Source: JANSYP01 sp038751255 (GTDB lineage Bacteria; Pseudomonadota; Alphaproteobacteria; Rhodobacterales; Rhodobacteraceae). Taken from it: a DNA stretch of 10,076 nucleotides. Below, one piece after another: positions 1-6,346 of the stretch. The notes beneath the pieces are model-generated. The model worked only from the letters and a program-made list of their open reading frames with translations. It was not told the DNA's origin and did not search any database. Positions within the stretch are counted from its first letter, which is position 1. Each line of letters starts with the position of its first letter. The stretch covers positions 1 to 10,076 of the forward strand of contig JBCDGN010000124.1 of the NCBI GenBank assembly GCA_038751255.1. Direction: 5' to 3'. The translations under genes and the position numbers were made by a program.

Positions 1-435
1 CGCGCACAGGGCACAATGAATGTCGCCTCATTGGTCGAACGGAAGACCCGGTTTGCCGTCCTGTTCCGGAACAACGACCGCAGCTCGACGCACTTCATCA
101 ACAAGCTGATGGACGTTATGGAGCCCCTGCCCCAACCGGCCCGGAAGTCGATCACCTTCGACCGTGGCTTTGAGTTCCGCGCTTGGCGCAAACTGAAGTC
201 CGGCATCGGCACCGACAGCTGGTTTTGCGATCCGCAGGCGCCCTGGCAAAAGGGTTCGGTCGAGAACCTGAACAAACGCGCGCGCCGATATCTGCCCCGC
301 GACACGCAACTGGCGGCGCTCCCAAATCGCAATATGAAGGCGATTTGTGACCGCCTGAACAGTACGCCCAGAAAGTGCCTCGGATGGCGAACCCCAACCG
401 AGGCGTTCAGAGAAGAAATGATGAAACTGAGATAG
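1..435 (+). CDS. IS30-family transposase, C-terminal part (5' end outside window)
   Basis: This is the catalytic C-terminal part of a DDE transposase that moves an insertion sequence. The reading frame is open from base 1, so the gene begins before the window. The ATG at 16 is probably internal, because the first in-frame residues (RAQGTMNVASLVERKTRF) continue the usual IS30 integrase-core sequence. Counting from that ATG, the second catalytic Asp is D49 in TFDRGFEF and the Glu is E83 in WQKGSVENLNKRARRYLP. The 33 residues between them match the D-33-E spacing of the IS30 family. The first Asp would lie upstream and cannot be checked. The C-terminus (LGWRTPTEAF and about ten more residues) looks complete, with TAG at 433-435. 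No frameshift is visible. Family assignment is strong; the exact IS name is unknown. Confidence 0.88.
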   Translation, partial: RAQGTMNVASLVERKTRFAVLFRNNDRSSTHFINKLMDVMEPLPQPARKSITFDRGFEFRAWRKLKSGIGTDSWFCDPQAPWQKGSVENLNKRARRYLPRDTQLAALPNRNMKAICDRLNSTPRKCLGWRTPTEAFREEMMKLR

Positions 436-470
436 CGGAAAACGTCGCAACGACCCTTGAGCCATCACAG
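1..470. mobile_element. Right end of an IS30-family insertion sequence (boundary approximate)
   Basis: The transposase fragment implies an insertion sequence whose right end lies in the 53 bases between the transposase stop (435) and the neighbouring gene's stop codon (489-491, minus strand). The bases around 444-462 (cgtcgcaacgacccttgag) are a reasonable candidate for the terminal inverted repeat. The matching left repeat is outside the window, so the boundary and any target-site duplication cannot be fixed. The presence of an IS is inferred from the transposase; the end point of 470 is a guess. Confidence 0.5.
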
Positions 471-488
471 GCACATTCTGAGCTGGGG

Positions 489-2342
489 TCATGATTGGTT
501 CAGTATCCGTGAGATTTTGGCCAGGACTTGCGCCAAATCAGGCATCGCATTGGTTTCTGCCCAGGTGTCACTCGGCTTCGACAGGCCGTGCCAGATCACT
601 GAGCCCCGCACATGCGGCAAGAGGCGCGGCGCGAGCATGGGCGGGGCCGCGTCAATCCCTGTCACCGCCAACAGATCGACCCGGTCCAAGGGTAATCCAT
701 GGATCTCCAGATCAGCCAAATCCATCACACAGCAAATCCCTTGGCATGTCTGTGTGAGCATCAAGCTGCTTAGAGCCGCTTGTGTGCCGCACCCGAGTTC
801 GCTGAGGCGCATACCGCCTAGAAAGGCTCCGTCCGGCGCGGCAATGCCAACGGTCTTGCCGACCTGCGCTCGCAGATCCTCGGCCATTTTATTGGCAGCC
901 TCGGGCGTTGGGGTCAGCACACAGACAGCCGGCAAACGCCCCTGCCCCTCCACATAGCTTTCAAGGAGTGTCTGGTCTTGTTCTGTGAACAACGTGCTCA
1001 ACTGTGGACCTACATTGGCTTCGATGATGGCAGACGGCATCGCATACCAAGGCTGGGTGATGTCCTCGGTGATAAAATCCAAAGCGGTCAAATCAATCTG
1101 CAGAACCTCCGCCACGCGGCACAGCATGGCGCGCGTCTCAGGGTGAACCGGACCCTTATATGCTTCTGTCCGGCCTCCGGTTGAGACATTGGCAGATGCC
1201 TTCAGTGGCACGAATTGGCCCGCATCAGGCTGGGACGACAAGGAAAGACCTTGTGCCGCGAGTTTCTCCTCAGCTTCGGCATCAATGACAATGGGTTGGA
1301 CCTGTAGAACTTGGGTACGCAGTTTCGCGCGTTCCATGTTTTCGGCGGCTACTAAAGCGGCAATGTCGCGAAGCCCATCGCCCGTCACGCCCGCGGGATA
1401 GCGCTTTACAATGCTCCAAATCGTGCCGCCATAAACATGGACCCTATAGGTCTCTCCGCTCATATGTTTCTCAAGCAAGACATTTGGGCTCAGAGCCTGA
1501 GCGGTTTTCACCGCCTTCAACACAGCGCCAACATGCTCCAGGCCAGCCGCGACGCCCTCCCCTCGGTCGCGGTCAGCGGGCTTGACGACCACGGGAAACC
1601 CAATCGCCTGCGCGGCGCGTGCCGCGTCCTCGGGATGCGCGATAGCACGGCCAGGTGGTACTGGCAGGCCTGCGGCGCGCAGCACATCTTTGGTTGCTAA
1701 CTTGTCCCCACAGATCTGTCGCGCCAAGGCACTGGTCGCATCGCTCACCGTACTTTGGAACCGGCGCCCCCGCGCACCCCAGCCATATAAGTGCACCCCA
1801 CCGGTCAAGGGCCTCACCGGGATCCCCAAAGTATAGGCCGCGCGCATCAGCCGAATGTTGTTATCGGCCACCTGCAAAGTCTGTTTCAGTTTGTGCAGCA
1901 GCATCACCAAATGGGCCCGTTCCGGACCGGTTAACGTGGTGGCGTCAGGCTCTAACCGAAACCGCTCCAGAAGCTGACCAATCCAACGGGCTAGCGCTTT
2001 GGATGAAGAGAGGGCGTGGACTGGGATAATGCATTCTACAGTCTGGGCGCTCTTGTCTTCGCGGATCACGGGCGGGTCTGTGAGTGGCACTGGAGCATTG
2101 TCAAAGAACCGAAAAAGACAGGCCGCCACGATGCTCGCCACGGACGCGCTTTGGCTGTCGGGGCGCGAGAAATTTGCCAGAACCGCCTCGTATTGGGGGC
2201 TGAGAGGGCGTTTGAAATCCAGCACTGTCCAAAGTCGGTTCCCTAAATCCGGCGGGTCCGCCAGGTCTGACGACGCCCAATGCAAAATCAACGCTGGCTG
2301 GCGCAGCCCAAAGACATAGCCCTGAATCGTTTCGATCTGCAT
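489..2342 (-). CDS. Cyanophycin-synthetase-like ATP-grasp ligase with degenerate Mur-like tail
   Basis: This 617-residue protein is predicted to join an amino group to a carboxylate through an acyl-phosphate made with ATP. Residues about 1-170 resemble the CphA N-terminal domain in position and style. The region 170-204 (GIPVRPL, LYGWGARGRRFQ, DATSALA) matches the CphA segment just before the ATP-grasp fold. The ATP-grasp domain covers about 205-465. It has an ATP lysine and glycine-rich loop (VVVKPADRDRGEGV, 251-264), LLEKHMSGETYRV (289-301), a metal-site Asp in LDF (422) and IIEANVGP (439-446). Residues 470-570 line up with the start of the CphA Mur-ligase domain, but the P-loop GTNGKTT is replaced by TPTPEAA (477-483). 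The rest of the Mur domain is absent; CphA is normally about 870-900 residues. True cyanophycin synthesis is therefore doubtful. A related peptide or amino-acid ligase is more likely, substrate unknown. The ATG at 2342 is supported by ggcagga nine bases upstream. N-acetylglutaminylglutamine synthetase is an alternative relative, but no acetyltransferase domain is seen. Confidence 0.8.
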   Translation of the reverse strand: MQIETIQGYVFGLRQPALILHWASSDLADPPDLGNRLWTVLDFKRPLSPQYEAVLANFSRPDSQSASVASIVAACLFRFFDNAPVPLTDPPVIREDKSAQTVECIIPVHALSSSKALARWIGQLLERFRLEPDATTLTGPERAHLVMLLHKLKQTLQVADNNIRLMRAAYTLGIPVRPLTGGVHLYGWGARGRRFQSTVSDATSALARQICGDKLATKDVLRAAGLPVPPGRAIAHPEDAARAAQAIGFPVVVKPADRDRGEGVAAGLEHVGAVLKAVKTAQALSPNVLLEKHMSGETYRVHVYGGTIWSIVKRYPAGVTGDGLRDIAALVAAENMERAKLRTQVLQVQPIVIDAEAEEKLAAQGLSLSSQPDAGQFVPLKASANVSTGGRTEAYKGPVHPETRAMLCRVAEVLQIDLTALDFITEDITQPWYAMPSAIIEANVGPQLSTLFTEQDQTLLESYVEGQGRLPAVCVLTPTPEAANKMAEDLRAQVGKTVGIAAPDGAFLGGMRLSELGCGTQAALSSLMLTQTCQGICCVMDLADLEIHGLPLDRVDLLAVTGIDAAPPMLAPRLLPHVRGSVIWHGLSKPSDTWAETNAMPDLAQVLAKISRILNQS

Positions 2343-2430
2343 GCTAAAGTGTCCTGCCTTTCATCTTAATCGACAAACGATATGAATGTCCCGAGAGCGC
2401 TAGAAGCCGGACAGGGTATGCATGTTTCAA

Positions 2431-2452
2431 GTTTAAGGCGGCCGCTTTAAGC
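2431..2452. repeat. Near-palindrome, candidate operator
   Basis: The core gcggccgc (2438-2445) is a perfect palindrome. It is flanked by ttaa at 2433-2436 and 2447-2450, which pair with each other. Only the pair 2437/2446 (g and t) is mismatched in this 18-base stretch. The hexamer tttaag also occurs directly on each side of the core. It lies about 90 bases upstream of the ATP-grasp start. It could be a regulator site, but no regulator is shown to bind it. Confidence 0.4.
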
Positions 2453-2710
2453 CGTGAGTTGAATGCATAAAGCAGCGCTTTGCCGCCGATGGCGTCCAAT
2501 TCCCCTCATGCGAGCAGAACTTTGCCAGCCAATCGCCCGTTTCAAGTCAGATTCTTGCTTAATTTGTGCGTTGCGCAAAACACTGTATCCCTTTCACACA
2601 CCAAATTGTACGCCTGGAAACCAACATGCTGTGGTTTGTGCAGGGCGCCTCTCAATATGGCGGGCCGTCCATCTGATCGAATTGAATATCTTTTGGAGAC
2701 TCAGTTTGAT

Positions 2711-2739
2711 TTGGACAACGATACGAACTATAGTACTTT
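2711..2739 (+). promoter_or_regulatory. Candidate promoter for the XRE regulator and downstream gene
   Basis: A sigma-70-like -35 box TTGGAC (2711-2716) is followed after 17 bases by TACTTT (2734-2739). An alternative pairing is TTTGAT (2705-2710) with TATAGT (2729-2734) and an 18-base spacer. Both lie 60-100 bases ahead of the regulator's likely ATG at 2803. The tetramer gtac occurs twice here (2733-2736 and 2743-2746), ten bases apart, and may form part of an operator used for autoregulation. This is pattern matching only. Confidence 0.35.
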
Positions 2740-2793
2740 ACTGTACACTCTTGTTTGTCGGACGTTGGGCGGGTCTGGCAAGCGCTGCCGAAT

Positions 2794-2797
2794 GAGG
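2794..2797 (+). promoter_or_regulatory. Ribosome binding site that fixes the XRE start
   Basis: GAGG lies five bases before the ATG at 2803. The upstream TTG at 2755, which would add 16 residues, has no comparable site and overlaps the promoter region. The ATG is therefore the better start. Confidence 0.6.
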
Positions 2798-2802
2798 TTC
2801 AC

Positions 2803-3108
2803 ATGCTGGCTGAAGCACAGAAAGCGACACCGGAAGAAGCCAAAGAACAGCGTGCTGCGCTGGGATCTTGGCTGAAAGAGCTCCGGGAAAGCCAAAACCT
2901 GTCTCAGCGTGAACTCGCTGACAAGCTTTCGCTTGAATATTATACATTTATCTCACAGCTCGAAAACGGACGCGGGCGCATCCCGGTGCATCGCTACTCC
3001 GAATGGGCTGAGGCTTTGGGCCAGGACAAGCGCACATTTGTGCGCACGCTTCTGTCTTATTATGAGCCGACAACCTATAAAATCCTGTTTGACGCCGACA
3101 GCGCCTAA
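2803..3108 (+). CDS. Small XRE-family helix-turn-helix regulator
   Basis: This is a 101-residue DNA-binding protein of the Cro/C1 (XRE) type. After a charged N-terminal stretch, residues about 20-75 form the helix-turn-helix domain. LRESQNLSQRELADKL (27-42) covers the first helices. The recognition part YYTFISQLENGRGRIP (46-61) carries the SxLENGR signature, and a last helix (SEWAEALGQD) follows. There is no ligand-binding domain; only about 25 residues follow the fold. It sits 51 bases ahead of the 595-residue protein on the same strand, so the two are probably cotranscribed. It may control this locus, including itself, through the divergent region upstream, but the target is not shown. The fold assignment is firm; the role is inference. 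Confidence 0.88.
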   Translation: MLAEAQKATPEEAKEQRAALGSWLKELRESQNLSQRELADKLSLEYYTFISQLENGRGRIPVHRYSEWAEALGQDKRTFVRTLLSYYEPTTYKILFDADSA

Positions 3109-3147
3109 GCGCATGCCCTCTTCTGGGGCCGTCTGTGTTGTGATTGC

Positions 3148-3152
3148 GGTGA
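3148..3152 (+). promoter_or_regulatory. Ribosome binding site for the 595-residue protein
   Basis: GGTGA is placed seven bases before the ATG at 3160. An in-frame GTG at 3154 lies only one base past this site, so the ATG is preferred. Confidence 0.45.
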
Positions 3153-3159
3153 TGTGCCT

Positions 3160-4947
3160 ATGACAAATATCTTCAATTTCACATCCAGAAAAAACGCCTC
3201 GCAGAAAAACGATTTTCTGAAAGATGGCTCTGACACGCTGATCTATGATCGGGATGGGCGCAACATCTCCTTTGATCCGCTGCCGCCGCAGCCGGTTGTC
3301 CCGAACCGAGATTGGAGCAATCAGGAACTGGCCAGCATCTATGGCGTGAAGCGTCTTTTGGATGCCGCCGGCGTGCCAAACGTGCTCGAACGCGGTTTGA
3401 CTGATGAGGGCGATCCGTGGTGCGTGTTTTGCACCACCAGTGGCGAGGTGTTCATCCATCTCTGCCGGGTGGATAGCCTCTATGTGCTAGACAGTCCCAA
3501 CTTGAAATCCCCCCTCACGGGGACGGACTTTGCCGATCTGATTTCACAATTTTCGGACGGTGCGCTGTCGCGCGACAGCTACACGGCAAAGACCAGCGGT
3601 CGTTTGATCAAGCTGCGTCAGAACGGAAAGGTGTTCTTGCATCCATCGATTATGCTCGCGGCACTCATCTGGTCGATCTACATCAATGCCGAAGAGCTTG
3701 TTTTCTTTGCGTCCGGCGAAGATCAAGACATAGATATGGATGCAGCCTTTGCGGATATTGGGACGCTTGCTGCGGCACCCATTACCGAGACCGATATGCA
3801 GAACGCGGAAACGGAGCTGGCGGATTTCAAAAAATCCCTCTCCCTCCACGACACGCTGCGCAGTGATGATGTCCGTGACGTGGCCATGGCCAAGGACGGC
3901 GCAGGCAAGATGGGTATGATGTATGTGCCCAACACCATCGCAGTCGGCCTCAGTTCCATCGCAATTGCCTTTGGTATTTTGCAAGAGACCCTCTTTGACA
4001 CCACACCAGAAGCGCCGCAAATCGCGGCTCATGAGGTCGAAGGCCGCGACGATGCCACAGTTTTGGCAGACGCAGAGGAAGCCGATAGCCCGCGCGACCG
4101 TAGCGTGCAGTTTGACTTCGCGGTCGTCTTTGAGGCGGCGCGGGACGGCATGGCGCATATGCTCGATCAGTTAGAAGCTGGCGCGCAAATGGCTCTCGCG
4201 GGTGAACGCATTGGCCCGTCCCTGACACTAGAGACAGCGCTGCAAATGCCCCCTGTCAGCGATCTGTTGCCCGTGATTGACATCACATCAGAAGATGCTG
4301 CGGTGGAAATGGCGTACCTTCCCGAAGGCGAGGCTGGTGCAGAAAACGATGATGAAAGCGACAGCATTGCCGCTGTCGAAGAGGATGCTCCAGAAGAGAT
4401 AATCGACATCGCTGAGCTTGGTTCGGAACCGTCGCGGTCCGCAATCGACGGGTCTGAGGATCAGTTGATCACCTTCGCGTCACTTCTCGATATCAAGAAC
4501 CAAGAATATGAGGTTGTCAGTACCTTTGAGGTTGGTGGGCAAACATTCGAGGCAACGTTTGACGTCTCGACACTCTCCAAAGAGGCGACAGATTTGCTGG
4601 TTTCCACATTGGACAATGGTCCAACCGCAGATGACAATCGCGAACTGACAGGCTCTGAGCTACTTTTGCCGAATGGTGACACAATACTTTTAGGGGCTGT
4701 TGGAGAAGACGACCTCGGCACGCAGTTCGACCCCTTTGATGACGATGCACGCGCGTTTGTTGCGTTCTTGAAAGATCAGAGTGGCAGCCACCTAATCAGC
4801 GGTCCGGGTAAGCTTACGATTGTAGCGGACATAGGTCCGGTTGCCCCAGATGTTTATCATGCGATGACATGGGTCAACGATACCGGTCACGAGATCTCAG
4901 CCGTGGGGCTCAAGTCAGACTTTGAGGCTTTTGACTTACTAGGCTGA
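3160..4947 (+). CDS. Acidic protein of unknown function, possible type I secretion cargo or membrane-linked factor
   Basis: I do not recognise a characterised family for this 595-residue protein. Residues about 48-185 look like a compact conserved domain (DWSNQELASIYGVKRLLDAA, then RGLTDEGDPWCVFC and GEVFIHLCRVDSLYVLDSP). Two hydrophobic stretches follow, at 158-184 and 251-275 (MYVPNTIAVGLSSIAIAFGI); the second could be a membrane helix. Residues about 280-440 are very rich in Asp, Glu and Ala and look disordered. The C-terminal part (about 495-595) is again structured-looking and ends DFEAFDLLG. There is no N-terminal signal peptide and no GGxGxD RTX repeat. An acidic protein with an acidic and hydrophobic C-terminus, next to a type I exporter, could be its cargo. 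A membrane-anchored control protein working with the XRE regulator is the main alternative. The GTG at 3154 would add two residues. Confidence 0.75.
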   Translation: MTNIFNFTSRKNASQKNDFLKDGSDTLIYDRDGRNISFDPLPPQPVVPNRDWSNQELASIYGVKRLLDAAGVPNVLERGLTDEGDPWCVFCTTSGEVFIHLCRVDSLYVLDSPNLKSPLTGTDFADLISQFSDGALSRDSYTAKTSGRLIKLRQNGKVFLHPSIMLAALIWSIYINAEELVFFASGEDQDIDMDAAFADIGTLAAAPITETDMQNAETELADFKKSLSLHDTLRSDDVRDVAMAKDGAGKMGMMYVPNTIAVGLSSIAIAFGILQETLFDTTPEAPQIAAHEVEGRDDATVLADAEEADSPRDRSVQFDFAVVFEAARDGMAHMLDQLEAGAQMALAGERIGPSLTLETALQMPPVSDLLPVIDITSEDAAVEMAYLPEGEAGAENDDESDSIAAVEEDAPEEIIDIAELGSEPSRSAIDGSEDQLITFASLLDIKNQEYEVVSTFEVGGQTFEATFDVSTLSKEATDLLVSTLDNGPTADDNRELTGSELLLPNGDTILLGAVGEDDLGTQFDPFDDDARAFVAFLKDQSGSHLISGPGKLTIVADIGPVAPDVYHAMTWVNDTGHEISAVGLKSDFEAFDLLG

Positions 4948-5008
4948 AGGACTTCGCGCTCGATTTAGAGCGTGTTGCTTTCACCCGTGAAACAGAAAGT
5001 GTTGTAGA

Positions 5009-5030
5009 GTGCAGGGTGTTCACCCCGCAC
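5009..5030. terminator. Inverted repeat between convergent operons, possible bidirectional terminator
   Basis: gtgcagggtg and caccccgcac pair over ten positions with one a/c mismatch and a tiny loop, which opens to gttc in RNA. Weaker pairing extends outward to about 4994-5045, where 11 of 15 further positions match. It lies in the 89 bases between the converging unknown gene and the HlyD-like gene, where a shared terminator is expected. There is no T tract on either strand, so it is not a textbook intrinsic terminator. Confidence 0.45.
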
Positions 5031-5036
5031 CCGACA

Positions 5037-6332
5037 CTACTCTTCGTTCAAGCTCTTCCAGACCGCGTCCATCAACGGCGAGGTGAGGTAGTTCACCACT
5101 GTGCGTTCGCCGGAGGTGATCACCACATCTGCCGGCATACCAGGTGTGATCCGGTCGCGGATCTCTTCGTCGATCACCTCATCCGGCACGTGGATGCGCG
5201 CCAAATAATATGGCGGCTGGTTGGGGTTATCTGGTGTGATCACGTCGTCTGATACGGTCTGCACTTCACCCAGAACAATCGGTGTCAGACGCGCCTTGAA
5301 GGCGGAAAAGCGAACCTCGGTGCGCATGCCTGGGGCCACGTTGTCCACATCGATTGGAGCCACCTGAGCGGTGATGATCAGATCTTCATCCTGTGGAACA
5401 ATCTCCATCAGAACCTCACCCGGTCGAATAACGGAACTGACCGTGTGAACTTGGAGGTTTTGCACAGAGCCTGAGGACGGCGCGGCAATTTCTGTTCGGG
5501 CCAGCACATCTTCGGCGACCTTGATACGCTCCGCGAGCTCCGAGATCTCAGACCGGATCGTATCCAGCTCTGTATTGGCCCGCTCCCGATACTCCTGGTT
5601 CACCTGGAGGGACTGAAGCTGCGTTTCGCTGATGGAGTTTTTGGCCTGTGCAATGTCAGAGATGATGCGGCCCAGATCTGCCTCGATCTGAATGAAGTCA
5701 TCCTGGCGCTGCGCGAGCAGGTTGTTCTGGATCAGGCCGCGCTCCACCCCCGAAGACATCCGATCAATCAGCTCTTGGTAATTCTGCATGCGGCGCTCGA
5801 GCGCACTCTTTTGAAGTTCCAGGCCTTCGATCTGCTCATATGTCTGCTCAACCCGGTTATCGAGGATACCGGTCTGCGACTGCAAAATCTCACGGCGATC
5901 GGCGAAAAGACCTTCTTGGTCCCGCAACGCTTGGCTGAGCGCGATGGCCTGCGCGCCTGTCACCAAATCGTCTGGAAAGGTGACGGCTTCATCCAAGTTG
6001 CGTTCGGCCAAAAGCCGTGCTTCGGTCGCGCGGGCCACGCCATGACGGTACTTGAAGACCTGCAGGTTTGACTGTGTTTCCACATCGTTGAGACGCAGAA
6101 GCGGCTGACCCTCTTCGACAACATCCGCCTCTTTGACAAAGATCTCTGCGACAATCCCACCCTCGAGGTGTTGGACAACCTTACGGTTGCCATCCAGCGA
6201 AATCGTGCCGGGCGCGACAACAGCGGCGTCCAGTTTGGCCACGGACGCCCACCCTCCGAAAACGCCAAAGGTGAGGAGCACAACGGAAAAGCCGAAAATG
6301 ATAATCGGCCGCGTTTTACGGGCTTTTGCCAT
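5037..6332 (-). CDS. Type I secretion membrane fusion protein, HlyD/PrtE/PrsE family
   Basis: This 431-residue periplasmic adaptor links the inner-membrane ABC transporter to an outer-membrane TolC-type channel. A single N-terminal membrane helix lies at about residues 9-30 (IIIFGFSVVLLTFGVFGGWA) after a basic cytoplasmic start. A lipoyl-like half follows (VVAPGTISLDGNRKVVQHLE, 38-57, then GGIVAEIFVKEADVVEEGQ). A long coiled coil covers about 85-290. The second lipoyl half (SSGSVQNLQVHT) and the beta-barrel region (RPGEVLMEIVP, GMRTEVRFSAF) follow, up to a C-terminus typical of the family. Length matches the usual 430-440. The ATG at 6332 has gagg seven bases upstream. The gene starts 14 bases after the transporter stop, so the pair is one operon. 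Cargo specificity cannot be read from the sequence. Confidence 0.93.
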   Translation of the reverse strand: MAKARKTRPIIIFGFSVVLLTFGVFGGWASVAKLDAAVVAPGTISLDGNRKVVQHLEGGIVAEIFVKEADVVEEGQPLLRLNDVETQSNLQVFKYRHGVARATEARLLAERNLDEAVTFPDDLVTGAQAIALSQALRDQEGLFADRREILQSQTGILDNRVEQTYEQIEGLELQKSALERRMQNYQELIDRMSSGVERGLIQNNLLAQRQDDFIQIEADLGRIISDIAQAKNSISETQLQSLQVNQEYRERANTELDTIRSEISELAERIKVAEDVLARTEIAAPSSGSVQNLQVHTVSSVIRPGEVLMEIVPQDEDLIITAQVAPIDVDNVAPGMRTEVRFSAFKARLTPIVLGEVQTVSDDVITPDNPNQPPYYLARIHVPDEVIDEEIRDRITPGMPADVVITSGERTVVNYLTSPLMDAVWKSLNEE

Positions 6333-6346
6333 GTCTAAACCTCAGA

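Larger units (their letters stand above)
2343..2802. other. Divergent intergenic control region (460 bases)
   Basis: This gap separates the divergent ATP-grasp gene and XRE regulator gene. It is richer in A+T than the flanking genes, especially at 2550-2760. It holds an 18-base near-palindrome (2433-2450), a short perfect palindrome ttgcgcaa near 2572, and a plausible plus-strand promoter near 2711-2739. Several open frames cross it, but their translations look like noncoding sequence and none has a convincing ribosome site. I see no RNA gene or riboswitch fold. Confidence 0.6.

Noticed and set aside
457..957. 166-codon plus-strand frame after the transposase
   Set aside because: It is antisense to the 3' part of the ATP-grasp gene, and its composition is not protein-like.
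489..2342. Straight call as cyanophycin synthetase (cphA)
   Set aside because: The Mur-ligase half is incomplete and its P-loop is lost, and no cyanophycinase gene is nearby, so synthesis of the Asp-Arg polymer is not supported.
2463..2795. 110-codon open frame in the divergent region, plus an overlapping 131-codon frame at 2480-2875
   Set aside because: The composition is unlike the neighbouring genes (many Cys, Trp and Arg, no domain pattern), there is no good ribosome site, and the longer one overlaps the well-supported XRE gene in another frame.
2755..2802. TTG start that would lengthen the XRE regulator by 16 residues
   Set aside because: There is no ribosome site ahead of it, and it falls right at the predicted promoter. 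The ATG at 2803 has GAGG at proper spacing.
3160..4947. RTX adhesin or toxin as the identity of the 595-residue protein
   Set aside because: No GGxGxD nonapeptide repeat is present anywhere in it; it is acidic but not calcium-repeat acidic.
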